Source: Betaproteobacteria bacterium (GTDB lineage Bacteria; Pseudomonadota; Gammaproteobacteria; Burkholderiales; Usitatibacteraceae). From it: a stretch of 64,000 nucleotides of DNA. Below the pieces are notes generated by a model. It did not search any database, was not told the DNA's origin, and saw only the letters and a program-made list of their open reading frames with translations. Positions 1-9,033 of the stretch are shown here, piece after piece (position 1 is the stretch's first letter; each line of letters starts with the position of its first letter). Both the position numbers and the translations under genes were made by a program. Location of the stretch: positions 186,001-250,000 of the forward strand of contig JADJEZ010000002.1 in assembly GCA_016708825.1 (NCBI GenBank), read 5' to 3'.

Positions 1-2
1 GC

Positions 3-1316
3 GAGGTCGAGGCCGTTTCCAACGCGGAGTCCGGGCTCTTCCGCCCCGTGCCGCTCGCCGACGGGCGCCTCATCGTGTTCGGCTACACCGGCGAGGGCTT
101 CGTGCCGGCGACCCTCGAGCCGAAGCCGCTGAAGGACGTGAGCGCGATCCGCTTCCTGGGCGCCGAGGTGGCGGCGAAGCACCCGGTCGTCACCACCTGG
201 CAGGTGCCGCCCGCGAGCACCGTGGACGAGGAGAAGCTCATCACCCACCGGGGACCGTACGCGCCGCTGCGCGAACTCGGGGTGAAGAACGCCTATCCCG
301 TGCTGCAGGGCTACAAGAATTCCGTGGGCATCGGCTACCACGTGAACATCGAGGACCCGATCCCGTTCGCGCGGATCGGCGTGACCGCGGCGTGGACGCC
401 CGACAAGGACCTGCTGTCCAGCGAGCGCGCCCATGCGGAATTCACGTACCGCTACCTCGGCTGGCGGGCGGACCTTTCCTGGAACCGCTCGGACTTCTAC
501 GACCTCTTCGGCCCCACCATCCGCAGCCGGAAGGGCCTCGCGGTGAAGGGCGGTTACGACGACCTCCTCATCTACGACGAGCCGCGGCGCCTCGAACTCA
601 AGTACGACCTGGCCTTCTACGACCGGATCGATGCGCTGCCCAACTACCAGAACGTGGGCGCGACCTTCGACCGGCTCTCGACGGCCCGGGTGGGGCTGCA
701 CTACACGAACGTGCAGCGATCGCTCGGCGCCGTGGACGACGAGCAGGGCGTGGCGTGGGAAGTGGTCCTCAGCGGCAACCACGCCCGTGGCAAGGTGGTG
801 CCGCAACTGCGGGGCGGATTCGATCTCGGCTACGCGCTCCCCCTGCCGCATTCCTCCCTCTGGCTGCGCGGCGCGGCGGGCACGGCGGACGGGGATCGCG
901 ACGATCCTTTCGCGAATTACTTCTTCGGCGGCTTCGGCAACAACTACGTGGACAACGGCAGCGAGAAACGCTACCGCGAATTCGACTCCCTGCCGGGCTT
1001 CGAGCTGAACGAGGTGGGCGGCAGGAGCTTCGCGCGCCAGATGATCGAACTGAACCTCCCGCCGGTCGTCTTCGAGAACGTGGGCACGCCCGCCTTCTAC
1101 CTCACGTGGCTGCGCCCCCCTCTTCGCCACCGGCCTGTGGACGGATCCGCACGACCCGGCCGGCGCAGGAGCTTTGCGAGCGCGGGCCTGCAGGTCGATC
1201 TCCGTTTCAGCGTCCTGCACTGGTACAACATGACGCTCTCCGCGGGCTACGCCACGGGCTTCCAGGGAGGACGGCGTGCCGGTGACGAATGGATGATTTC
1301 GTTGAAGATCATGTGA
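3..1316 (+). CDS. Outer-membrane beta-barrel protein with beta-propeller N-part (5' end cut by window)
   Basis: The frame is open from base 3, so the N-terminus lies outside the window. The first visible residues (GRLIVFGYTGEGF) look like a blade of a TolB/WD40-type propeller. From about residue 100 the chain alternates aromatic and polar residues (FTYRYLGWRADLSW, LELKYDLAFYDRI) and closes with a terminal strand, as in outer-membrane barrels. I infer a surface protein; the exact family is not recognised. Near bases 1108-1170 the frame gives an implausible arginine/proline stretch, whereas the neighbouring frame reads LFATGLWTDPHDPAG and then returns to the original frame. This looks like two compensating indels, the first in a run of six C. 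Confidence 0.6.
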   Translation, partial: EVEAVSNAESGLFRPVPLADGRLIVFGYTGEGFVPATLEPKPLKDVSAIRFLGAEVAAKHPVVTTWQVPPASTVDEEKLITHRGPYAPLRELGVKNAYPVLQGYKNSVGIGYHVNIEDPIPFARIGVTAAWTPDKDLLSSERAHAEFTYRYLGWRADLSWNRSDFYDLFGPTIRSRKGLAVKGGYDDLLIYDEPRRLELKYDLAFYDRIDALPNYQNVGATFDRLSTARVGLHYTNVQRSLGAVDDEQGVAWEVVLSGNHARGKVVPQLRGGFDLGYALPLPHSSLWLRGAAGTADGDRDDPFANYFFGGFGNNYVDNGSEKRYREFDSLPGFELNEVGGRSFARQMIELNLPPVVFENVGTPAFYLTWLRPPLRHRPVDGSARPGRRRSFASAGLQVDLRFSVLHWYNMTLSAGYATGFQGGRRAGDEWMISLKIM

Positions 1317-1334
1317 GCGCGGGCGCCGCACGCC

Positions 1335-2180
1335 ATGTCGTCTGAGCTCCTCGTGCGCGCCCTGGTCGCGTTGCTGCCGGTGCTCTGCTTTCTCGCAGCA
1401 CTCCTCTACCTCGACAGCTACAAGCTCGTGAAGCTGCGCGCCGTGGTCGCCGTGGTGGCCGTGGGCGCGGTGGTGGCCGGGGCGGGCTACTTCGTGAACG
1501 GTTGGCTGCTCGGCGTGCTCGAGATCGACTTCACGACCTACACGCGCTACGTCGCGCCGCCCGCCGAGGAGTTGCTGAAAGGGCTGGTCGTGGTCGCCTT
1601 GATCCTTGCCCATCGGGTCGGATTCCTCGTGGACGCCGCGATCTTCGGCTTTGCCGTGGGCGCCGGCTTTGCGGCGGTCGAGAACCTCCACTACCTGGGG
1701 CTCGCGCCGGACGCGGGCATGGGCACCTGGATCGTGCGCGGCTTCGGCACGGCGATCATGCACGGCGGCGCCACCGCCATCTTCGCGGTGATGGGGCTTG
1801 CGATGCGCGATCGCAGCCGGCGCACGGGCCCGGCGGCGTTCCTGCCCGGCTTCGCCGTCGCGACCGTGCTCCACTCGGCCTTCAACCACCTGCTCTTCTC
1901 GCCGAAGCTCTCCACCCTCGCGATCCTCGTCGTCCTGCCGCCGCTTCTCTACGCCGTATTCCAGAGGAGCGAAAAGACGGTGGGAAGCTGGCTGGGCCAG
2001 GGCTTCGACGCGGATACGGAGATGCTGGACCTCATCAACTCCGGGCGCCTCTCGGATTCGCCCGTGGGGCAATACCTGCACACCCTCAAGGACCGGTTCC
2101 GCGGGCCCGTGGTGGCCGACCTCCTCTGCTACCTGCGCCTCTACACCGAGCTTGCGCTGCGCGCAAGGGGATCCTGCTGA
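1335..2180 (+). CDS. prsW: PrsW family intramembrane metalloprotease
   Basis: A polytopic membrane protein of the PrsW/CPBP-like group of intramembrane proteases, which in Bacillus cleave an anti-sigma factor. The defining motifs are all visible: the EE-x2-K box in PPAEELLKG, the GFAVGAGFAAVEN segment, RGFGTAIMHGGATAIFA with its histidine, and HSAFNHLL near the C-terminus. There are about seven hydrophobic segments. The gene starts 18 bases after the preceding barrel gene and probably shares its transcript. The frame stops early at base 2180, but the family's cytoplasmic C-terminal tail continues in another frame immediately downstream, so the true protein is longer. The substrate here is unknown. 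Confidence 0.85.
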   Translation: MSSELLVRALVALLPVLCFLAALLYLDSYKLVKLRAVVAVVAVGAVVAGAGYFVNGWLLGVLEIDFTTYTRYVAPPAEELLKGLVVVALILAHRVGFLVDAAIFGFAVGAGFAAVENLHYLGLAPDAGMGTWIVRGFGTAIMHGGATAIFAVMGLAMRDRSRRTGPAAFLPGFAVATVLHSAFNHLLFSPKLSTLAILVVLPPLLYAVFQRSEKTVGSWLGQGFDADTEMLDLINSGRLSDSPVGQYLHTLKDRFRGPVVADLLCYLRLYTELALRARGSC

Positions 2181-2353
2181 TGCGCGAGAACGGCTTCGAG
2201 GTACCCGTGGACGAGGCAACGCGGGAGAAATTCACCGAAATGCGTTTTCTGGAGACGAGCATCGGACGCACGGGCCTCCTCGCGATCCAGCCGATGCCGC
2301 ACACGAGCCACAAGGATCTCTGGCAGCTCTACATGCGGAAGTGGGCCCTCGAC
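2165..2353 (+). pseudogene. Out-of-frame C-terminal tail of the PrsW protein
   Basis: Reading from base 2165 in the +2-shifted frame gives KGILLMRENGFEVPVDE followed by MRFLETSIGRTGLLAI and DLWQLYM. This is the soluble tail that follows LRLYTELALRA in PrsW-family proteins. One missing base in the GCGCAAGGGG stretch separates it from the upstream frame. I treat it as part of the same gene. The exact stop cannot be placed, because the shifted frame then runs on into the convergent rlmJ gene. Confidence 0.55.
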
Positions 2354-2406
2354 GGCCGGCCCCACGACCCATCGCTGCGTTGCCGAAGTTGGCCGAAGCC
2401 GGCCGC

Positions 2407-3252
2407 CTACGTCTCGCGTGCCTCGAGCCGGAAACCTGCGGTCGAATCCTGCGCGAGCGCTTGCGTGAGCCAAGGCATGACGGCACGCATCTGCTCGGAG
2501 AATTTCCACGGCGGGTTGACGACGAACAGGCCGCTTCCGTGCAGACCCAACCCTTCGGGCGAGGGCGCTTTCACCTGCAACGCGACGTCCACCCAGTCCA
2601 CGCCCACCGCCTGCCGGAGATTGTCGGGCAGCTGGACGGCCTCGCGACGTTGAAGAAGCGGATACCACACCGCAGGGTGCCGGTCGCGAATCGCTGCCAT
2701 TGCGTCGCGCAACGCGGCCACGACTGCCCGGTAGTCGGACACGAGTTCGTACGAGGGATCGATCAGGACGAGCCCGCGACGCGACGGGGGTGGCAGCACC
2801 GCCTTCAGGCCGGCGAACCCGTCCCCCGCGGTCACCGTCACGCGGCGACCTTCCTGAGCAAACTCCTGCGCGAGCACCTTCCCTTCGGTGCTGTGCAACT
2901 CGAACAGCCGCAGGCGATCCTGGGGCCGGAGCACTCCCAGGGCAATCCGGGGTGACCCCGGATACCGCCGCAGCACGCCATCCGGGTTCAGGGCGCGGAC
3001 CAGGCCGAGATAATCGGCCACCGGCGCCGGCAGGTCGCTGCGCTCCCAGAGCGCGGCGATGCCGTCGCGGAATTCCGCGTTCCTCACCGCGAAACCCTCC
3101 TCGAGGGAATACAGGCCGGCGCCGGCGTGCGTGTCCAGCACGACGAGCGGCTTGTCCTTGCGGGTAAGAATGCGCAACAGCGCGACCAACGCGACGTGCT
3201 TCAGCACGTCGGCGTGGTTGCCTGCATGAAAGCCGTGGCGATAGCTCAGCAA
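2407..3252 (-). CDS. rlmJ: 23S rRNA (adenine(2030)-N6)-methyltransferase RlmJ
   Basis: The enzyme methylates N6 of A2030 in 23S rRNA using S-adenosylmethionine. The N-terminal signature MLSYRHGFHAGNHADVLKH is diagnostic of RlmJ (formerly YhiR). The SAM-binding motif (VVLDTHAGAGLYSL) and the catalytic motif IDPSYE (a variant of DPPY) follow, and 281 residues is the family length. The only start in frame before the signature is a TTG codon. The gene converges with the prsW gene, and the tRNA-Ser(GCU) gene lies just upstream on the same strand. Confidence 0.95.
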   Translation of the reverse strand: MLSYRHGFHAGNHADVLKHVALVALLRILTRKDKPLVVLDTHAGAGLYSLEEGFAVRNAEFRDGIAALWERSDLPAPVADYLGLVRALNPDGVLRRYPGSPRIALGVLRPQDRLRLFELHSTEGKVLAQEFAQEGRRVTVTAGDGFAGLKAVLPPPSRRGLVLIDPSYELVSDYRAVVAALRDAMAAIRDRHPAVWYPLLQRREAVQLPDNLRQAVGVDWVDVALQVKAPSPEGLGLHGSGLFVVNPPWKFSEQMRAVMPWLTQALAQDSTAGFRLEARET

Positions 3253-3343
3253 CGGGGGGATGTCCGGGTTCGGCGGGGAGTGCCGGCGCGGCGCGGGGTT
3301 CGGTGCAACTTCCAGCAGCCGAGACTCCTGGAAATCAGGTAAC

Positions 3344-3435
3344 TGGCGGAGAGAGGGATTCGAACCCTCGATGCAGGTTTAAGCCCACATAACGCCTTAG
3401 CAGGGCGCCACCTTCGGCCACTCGGTCATCTCTCC
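3344..3435 (-). tRNA. tRNA-Ser (anticodon GCU)
   Basis: Read on the minus strand, the sequence begins GGAGAGATGACCGAGTGG and ends with the matching acceptor strand TCTCTCC, a G discriminator and an encoded CCA. The anticodon loop CTGCTAA carries GCT, and the T-arm contains GGTTCGAATCC. A long variable arm, as expected for serine tRNAs, brings the length to about 92 bases. It lies between rlmJ and the disrupted prolyl oligopeptidase gene. Confidence 0.95.
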
Positions 3436-3496
3436 GGGCAAGGCGAATTCTACCACGCACCCCGGCCGGACCAAGCGCAGGCCCCGCCGGACTTCA

Positions 3497-5468
3497 TCAG
3501 GCGCCTGCTGGAAGAACGTGTAGATGAAGGCCCAGGTGTAGGCCGACTGCTGCGGCGTGGTGCCGGAGCCGTGCCCGCCCTCGGTGTACTCGAAGTAGGT
3601 CGTCGGGTGGCCTAGGGACTGCATGAGTGCGGACATCTTGCGCGCGTGGCCGGGATGCACCCGGTCGTCCCGCGTGGAGGTGGTGATGAGCATCTTCGGG
3701 TACGCTGTCGGCCTTCCTCACGTTCTGATAGGGCGAGTACTTCGAGATGAAGGCCCAGTCCTCGGCCTTGTCCGGGTCGCCGTACTCGCCCATCCACGAG
3801 GCGCCGGCGAGCAGCTTGTGGAAGCGCCTCATGTCCATGAGGGGCACGGTGGACACCACCGCGCCGAAGAGTTCCGGGCGCTGCAGCATCGTGGCGCTCA
3901 CCAGGAGCCCGCCCTGGCTGCCGCCCAGGATCCCGAGCTTCGCGGGCGAGGTGATCCTGCGCCGGATGAGGTCCTCGGCCACCGCGGCGAAGTCGTCGTG
4001 CGTCTTCTGCCGGCCTTCGCGGCGCGCCGTGAGGTTCCACTGCGGCCCGAACTCGCCGCCGCCGCGCAGGTTCGCGAGCACCCAGACGCCGCCCTTCTCG
4101 AGCCAGCCCTTGCCGACGAATCCCGAGTAACTGGGCAACTGCGAGACTTCGAACCCGCCGTAGCCGTAGAGGAGGGTGGGGTTCGAGCCGTCGAGCTTTC
4201 GAGGCTCTCGCGCATCACCTGGAAGTACGGGATCTTGGTGCCGTCCTTCGAGGTGGCCTCGTGCTGGGTCATCGTGAGGCCCTTCGCGTCGAAGAAAGCC
4301 GGCGTCGCCTTCATCTTCTCGCGCGCGTCCGTGCCGCCCCTGGCGAAGTAGAGCGTGGTCGGCGTGGTGAAGCCGGTGACGAACAGGAAGTACTCGTCGA
4401 CTCGCGGCGCCGTCGAGGCCACGGCACTCAGGGTCGCGAGCCCGGGCGCGTCCACCGCGCGCCGGATCCACTTGCCGTCGCCCGCCGCGCCGCACCTCGA
4501 GGCGGCTCGCGACGTTGTCCAGCAGGTCGAGGAGCACCATCGACTTCAGCGGGGCGAAGGCATCGAGGGACAGGCGCGGGCCCGGCGTGAAGAGCACCTC
4601 GAACGCGCCCCCCGCCAGGAACTTCGCGAGGTCGATCGCGAGGCCCGCCCTGGACTGCGCGCCGGCGGGCATCCAGTCCTCGCGAAGGCGCACGAGAGCG
4701 TGCCGGCGGTGACCGACGCTCCGCGGTGTCGGGCAGTTCGAGCTTCACGGGCTACCGTCGCGCACCCGACGAAGCCTTCGCTGCGCCGCGTGGAGATGGC
4801 GCGCGTCATCGACTCGATGCGGTAGTCCTTCTCGTGCACCACGGACGGCCATGCGCCGATGTCCTCGGCGGAGACCTCGAAGACCACCGGCGCATCGGCC
4901 ATCGCCTGCCCGCGCTCAGGCGCTTCACGCCGCGCGGGTAGCCCGAGCGCGTCATCGTGCCGGGGCCGAAATCGCGCGCGGCGTAGATCGTGTCCTCGTC
5001 GATCCAGGCCACGCCGCCCTTCGACTCCGGGGAGCCGGAAGCCGCCCTCGACGAAAGCCTTCTTCGCAGGTCGAACTCGCGGATCTCCACCGCGTCGCCG
5101 CCGCCGCGGAGAGCGACACCAGGCAGCGCTCGTACTTCGGGTAGAGGCAGGTCGCGCCCTTCCACGCCCACTGCTCCTTCTCGCCGCGGAGAGCCGGTCG
5201 AGGTCCAGCACGGTCTCCCACTCCGGCTCGGCCTTGCGGTATTCGGCGAGCGTCGTGCGCCGCCACAGGCCGCGCGGGCTCTTCGCGTCCTGCCAGAAGT
5301 TGTAGAGATGGCCCCCAGCTTCGCGACGCCGGGGATGCGCTCGCGCGAGTCCTTCACCCAGGCCATCGCCTTGTCGCCCGAGACGTCCTCCAGCCAGAGG
5401 TAGGGATCGTCGGTTTCGGCGAAGGCGGCGGTGGCGGTCATGGCGAGGGCGGCGAGGAGGCGCTTCAT
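3497..5468 (-). pseudogene. Prolyl oligopeptidase family serine peptidase (S9A), at least eight frameshifts
   Basis: The gene starts as MKRLLAALAMTATAAFAETD, a signal peptide, then DDPYLWLEDVSGDKAMAWV, the N-terminal hallmark of S9A peptidases. Homologous pieces then appear in all three minus frames in the correct order. They include KGATCLYPKYERCLVS, ESKGGVAWIDEDTIYAARDF, VDEYFLFVTGFTTPTTLYF and NPTLLYGYGGFEVS. The catalytic serine (GILGGSQGG), aspartate (DDRVHPGHA) and histidine (EGGHGSG) are all preserved in separate frames. No premature stop other than those caused by indels was noticed. This many indels with an intact triad suggests sequence error or very recent loss. The stop position is approximate. 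Confidence 0.75.
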
Positions 5469-5509
5469 GGGCGGGGGCCCGGTGCGCAGGCGGGTCGGAC
5501 CCCAGGCCT

Positions 5510-6758
5510 TCATGCGCTCTTCGGAGGCGGGCTTCTCGAGCTCGAAGGCCCTGTGCAGGACGCGCACGGCGAGCTCCATGTATTTCTCGTCGACCACGAC
5601 CGAGGTCTTGATCTCGGAGGTGGAGATCATCTGGATGTTGACGTTCTCGCGGGCGAGGGCCCCGAACATGCGAGAGGCGATGCCGGCATGCGTGCGCATG
5701 CCGATGCCCACCAGGGACACCTTGGCGATCCTGTCGTCGCCGACGATGGCGCGCGCGCCGATGGCGGGCTTCACCGTCTTCTCGAGGATCTCCATGGCCC
5801 GCTTGAAGTCGTTGCGGTGCACGGTGAACGAGAAGTCCGTCAGCCCCTCGATGGAGGCGTTCTGGATGATCATGTCCACCTCGATGTTGGCCTCCGCCAC
5901 GGGTCCGAGGATGGCGAACGCGACACCCGGCCGGTCGGGCACGCCGACGACGGTGATCTTGGCCTCGTCCCGGTTGAAGGCGATGCCGCTGATGATGGCC
6001 TGTTCCATGTCCTGGTCTTCCTCGAAGGTGATGAGGGTGCCCATGTCGGTCGAGTTCACGTCCGTGAACGACGACAGCACCCGCAGCTTCACGCGGTACT
6101 TCCCGGCGAACTCCACGGAGCGGATCTGCAGGACCTTCGAGCCCAGGGAGGCGAGCTCGAGCATTTCCTCGAAGGTGATCGTGTCCAGGCGCCGCGCCTC
6201 CGGCACGACGCGGGTCCGTCGTGTAGACGCCGTCGACGTCGGTGTAGATCTGGCACTCGTCCGCCGTGAGCGCCGCCGCGATGGCGACGCCCGTGGTGTC
6301 CGAGCCGCCGCGGCCCAGGGTCGTGATGTTGCCCTTGTCGTCGATGCCCTGGAAGCCGGCGACCACGACGACGTGGCCCTCCGCTAGGTCGCGCCGGATG
6401 TTCTCCTCGTCGATCGCGAGGATGCGCGCCTTGAGTAGGCGTCGTCGGTGAGGATGCGCACCTGGAAGCCGGTGTAGCTCCTCGCCTTGACGCCGATGCG
6501 GTGCAAGGCGATGGCGAGGAGCCCGATCGAGACCTGCTCGCCGGTGGAGGCGATGACGTCGAGCTCGCGCGGATCGGGTTCGGGGTTGACCTCCTTCGCG
6601 AGCGCGAGGAGCCGGTTGGTCTCGCCGGACATGGCCGAGACCACGACGACCACCTGGTGGCCGTCCTTCACGAAGCGTTCGACCCGGCGCGCGACCTCGC
6701 GGATGCGCTCGGGGCTGCCCATGGAGGTGCCGCCGTACTTCTGGACGATGAGGGACAC
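5510..6758 (-). pseudogene. lysC: Aspartate kinase LysC, frameshifted (probable sequence errors)
   Basis: LysC phosphorylates aspartate, the first step to lysine, methionine, threonine and diaminopimelate. The GTG start gives SLIVQKYGGTSMGSPERI, the kinase signature. The frame changes near 6438 (TDDAYS to KARILAIDEENIRRDL) and again near 6207 (VYTTDPR to PEARRLDTITFEEML); each needs one inserted base. The C-terminal half holds two ACT regulatory domains (ITVVGVPDRPGVAFAILGP, VSLVGIGMRTHAGIASRMF). The natural stop is also lost: the C-terminal frame runs into the next gene, whereas one further indel would stop it at 5510. As lysC is normally essential, I read these as consensus errors. It lies upstream of the S9 peptidase on the same strand. 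Confidence 0.8.
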
Positions 6759-6847
6759 GGGAGATCCCGCTTCTGGGGTCGGGGCGAAACCGGCATTTTA
6801 CCCCGGACCCGGGGCTTGGTGCACCGCACAAACCTCGCCGGCGCGCC

Positions 6848-7838
6848 CTAGCGCGTGTCGGTCGCGAGCATGCGCAGGTCGTCGGCGAACGCGCTCTTCA
6901 CGCGCGTCTCGCGCAGCTTCGCGAGGAACTGCACCTTGATCGCGTCGTTGCCGGGCCAGACGGTCTCCAGCCAGTTCATGCCCGCGGCCGCGTGCCCGGT
7001 GTAGGCGTAGCGGTTCATCTCGGCGGCCACGGCCGAGAGCACGCCCGTGGCGAAGTAGTCGTCCCACCGGATCTTGTCGGCAGAGCGGTCGCGCTTGATC
7101 TCGCGCAGCTTCGCCTGGATCTCGGCTGCGCGCCTTGCGCTTGGCGCCCGTGAACTCCGCGCAGCGCTCCCGGAGCCAGGGTTGGCCGTGGCGGCCGGCT
7201 GCCCGCACGGGCGGCGGCATGCCGGGCAGGCGCGTGCGCATGAGGTCGCTGGCGAACCGGGACCCCTTCGGGCGAGACCTCGAGCACGACCATGGGAAGT
7301 ACGAGTTCGAATAGGGCGCGAAGACGTTGGCGGAGGAGTCGTCGGCCGTGACCATGATCGGCGTCTTGCGGCCCGGGAGATCGGTGAAGTCCGTGCCCCC
7401 CACGTTCTTGGCCGGGTAGACGGCCTGGCGCCGGACCGTGGGCTTCAGCCGGAGACGAAATGCGTCGTGCAGCAGTGGGCCCCGCCCGAGAAGGCGGAGA
7501 AGTGCAGCTCCGGCCTCCGCTGCCGTCGAAATCGCGGCCGAAGGAATGCAGCGTGAAGCGCACGCGGCCTCGACTGCTCCTTCGCGTTCGCCTGCCACGC
7601 GAGCTTGCCCTGCCGGAAGACCACGATCCGCTCCTGGGCGCGCGGCCATGTCCATCGCCCCCTTCACCCGCGCGACGACCACCTCGTATTCCCTGGAACT
7701 CCTTCGTTCGCGGCGGCTTCGAGCCCTGGGACTTCGAGCCAGCGGCGCTGCCCTGCGCTGCGGTGGCGGCGGGAGGCGGGCCGCCAGCGCGGCTTGGGTG
7801 AGGGCGCAGGCGGCGATGAGGGTCAAGGTGCGGCACAT
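6848..7838 (-). pseudogene. Unrecognised secreted protein, several frameshifts
   Basis: The start MCRTLTLIAACALTQAALA is a clear signal peptide, so export is likely. The remainder can only be followed by switching frames: EYEVVVARVKGAMDMA, FTLHSFGRDFDGSGG, YPAKNVGGTDFTDLPGRK, MVTADDSSANVFAPYSNSYF, and a C-terminus MNRYAYTGHAAAGMNWLE then VWPGNDAIKVQFLAKLRE. Repaired, it would be roughly 330 residues. I do not recognise the family. It lies between lysC and tRNA-Ser(UGA) on the same strand. Whether it is a decayed or a mis-sequenced gene cannot be decided from this window. Confidence 0.45.
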
Positions 7839-7858
7839 GGTGTTCTCCCGGTGCGTGG

Positions 7859-7948
7859 TGGCGGAGGGTGTGAGATTCGAACTCACGAACGGGTTGCCCC
7901 GTTGCCGGTTTTCAAGACCGGTGCCTTAAACCGCTCGGCCAACCCTCC
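7859..7948 (-). tRNA. tRNA-Ser (anticodon UGA)
   Basis: The minus strand reads GGAGGGTTGGCCGAGCGG at the 5' end, an anticodon loop CTTGAAA with anticodon TGA, a long variable arm (ACGGGGCAACCCGT), a T-arm GAGTTCGAATCTC, and the acceptor strand ACCCTCC with G discriminator and encoded CCA. The length is 90 bases. A partial second copy lies just upstream on the same strand. Confidence 0.95.
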
Positions 7949-7982
7949 GATGCAAATTGAAGTTTTCTGAAAGCCGGTCCTC

Positions 7983-8089
7983 GGTTGCCGGTTTTGGTGC
8001 GCCCATGACCTGAAGGTCAGTGCGCCCCCGCTCGCGAAAACCGCGCGAGCGTCAAGACCGGTGCCTTAAACCGCTCGGCCAACCCTCCG
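7983..8089 (-). pseudogene. Disrupted tRNA-Ser(UGA) copy with a 56-base insertion after the anticodon
   Basis: Bases 8052-8089 are a perfect 38-base copy of the 5' half of the neighbouring tRNA-Ser(UGA), through the anticodon. Bases 7983-7995 match the strand that follows the anticodon in the intact tRNA (AAAACCGGCAAC on the minus strand). Between them, at 7996-8051, lies a 56-base insertion with an 8-bp perfect stem (8029-8036 with 8044-8051) and a second hairpin (TGACCT/AGGTCA, 8006-8019). No variable arm, T-arm or acceptor 3' strand follows, so this copy cannot make a functional tRNA. It could be a duplication remnant or an assembly artefact. Confidence 0.6.
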
Positions 8090-8229
8090 TGCAATTAACC
8101 CATTGTACCGGGCTTTTTTCCGCAACGGCGGAACCCGCGGATGCGCATTGCCGGCCTTGAAACTTCCACGCGGGCCCTACTCTAACGGTCGGACATTTCG
8201 ACCGGAGCCCGACACCTGGAGCCAACACC

Positions 8230-8925
8230 ATGCAACCCTCCCCGATGATGACGCCCGCCTCGCCGTCGCAGACGATCGCGCTGGCGCAGAACCGGGTCCT
8301 GCGCAACACCTACGCGCTGCTTGCCCTTTCCATGGTGCCGACCGTGCTCGGCGCGTGGATCGGCGTGCAGATGAAATTCGACTTCTTCCAGGGCAGCCCG
8401 GGCATCGGCTTCATCGCCTTCCTCGCGATCGCCTTCGGCTTCATGTTCGCGATCGAAAAGACGAAGAACAGCGGCTGGGGCGTGGCCCTCCTGCTCGGCT
8501 TCACGTTCTTCATGGGCCTCATGCTCTCGCGCATGCTCGGTGTCGTGCTGGGCTTCCGCAACGGCGCGAGCTTGATCGGCCTGGCCGGTGGCGGCACCGC
8601 GGTGATCTTCGCGGTCATGGCCTCCTTCGCCGCGTCCACGAAGCGCGATCTCTCGGGCATGGGCAAGGTCCTCTTCATCGGCATGATCATGCTGCTGGTG
8701 GCGGCCTTCGCCAACATCTTCCTGCAGCTGCCCGCGCTCATGATCGCGATCTCGGTGATCGCCGTGGGGATCTTCTCCGCCTTCCTGCTCTACGACCTGA
8801 ACCGGGTCATGACGGGCGGCGAGACCAACTACATCTCGGCCACGCTCGCGGTGTACCTGAGCCTCTACAACATCTTCGCGAACCTGCTCGCGCTCCTGGG
8901 CATCTTCGGCGGCGATCGCGACTGA
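8230..8925 (+). CDS. Bax inhibitor-1 / YccA family membrane protein
   Basis: A 231-residue protein with seven hydrophobic segments and the BI-1/YccA pattern: a polar N-terminus, then alternating helices (FIAFLAIAFGFMFAIE, VALLLGFTFFMGLML, VLFIGMIMLLVAAFANIF) and the conserved tail SAFLLYDLNRVMTGGETNYI with an acidic loop before the last helix. Family members modulate ion leak or membrane-protease (FtsH) activity; the exact role here is inferred only. ATG is the first codon after the upstream tRNA region. A strong hairpin terminator follows 22 bases after the stop. Confidence 0.9.
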   Translation: MQPSPMMTPASPSQTIALAQNRVLRNTYALLALSMVPTVLGAWIGVQMKFDFFQGSPGIGFIAFLAIAFGFMFAIEKTKNSGWGVALLLGFTFFMGLMLSRMLGVVLGFRNGASLIGLAGGGTAVIFAVMASFAASTKRDLSGMGKVLFIGMIMLLVAAFANIFLQLPALMIAISVIAVGIFSAFLLYDLNRVMTGGETNYISATLAVYLSLYNIFANLLALLGIFGGDRD

Positions 8926-8946
8926 TCTCGCGGTTCGCTTGCAGGG

Positions 8947-8967
8947 GGCGGCTTCGGCCGCCTTTTT
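8947..8967 (+). terminator. Rho-independent terminator after the BI-1 gene
   Basis: GGCGGC-TTC-GGCCGCC-type stem-loop (GGCGG pairs with CCGCC) followed directly by TTTTT. It lies 22 bases beyond the stop codon of the BI-1 family gene. Confidence 0.8.
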
Positions 8968-8982
8968 CATGGCGTCGGCGAA

Positions 8983-9000
8983 GGGCGGCCTCGGCCGCCC
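8983..9000. terminator. Hairpin between the convergent BI-1 and rlmD genes
   Basis: A perfect 8-bp stem GGGCGGCC / GGCCGCCC with a two-base loop. On the plus strand it is followed by TTCTTCCTT. It sits about 35 bases past the rlmD stop and may act as a second, weaker terminator in either direction. The T-tract is poor. Confidence 0.4.
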
Positions 9001-9033
9001 TTCTTCCTTCCGAAGAGCGCAGGGCAGCGGTGA

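Noticed and set aside
3397..3496. Extension of the S9 peptidase reading frame through the tRNA-Ser(GCU) gene
   Set aside because: The frame remains open into the tRNA only because of an indel. The tRNA is intact, so the peptidase must end before it.
7859..8089. tRNA-Ser direct repeat as the attachment site of an integrated element
   Set aside because: The repeats are only about 100 bases apart, and no integrase or cargo gene lies between or beside them.
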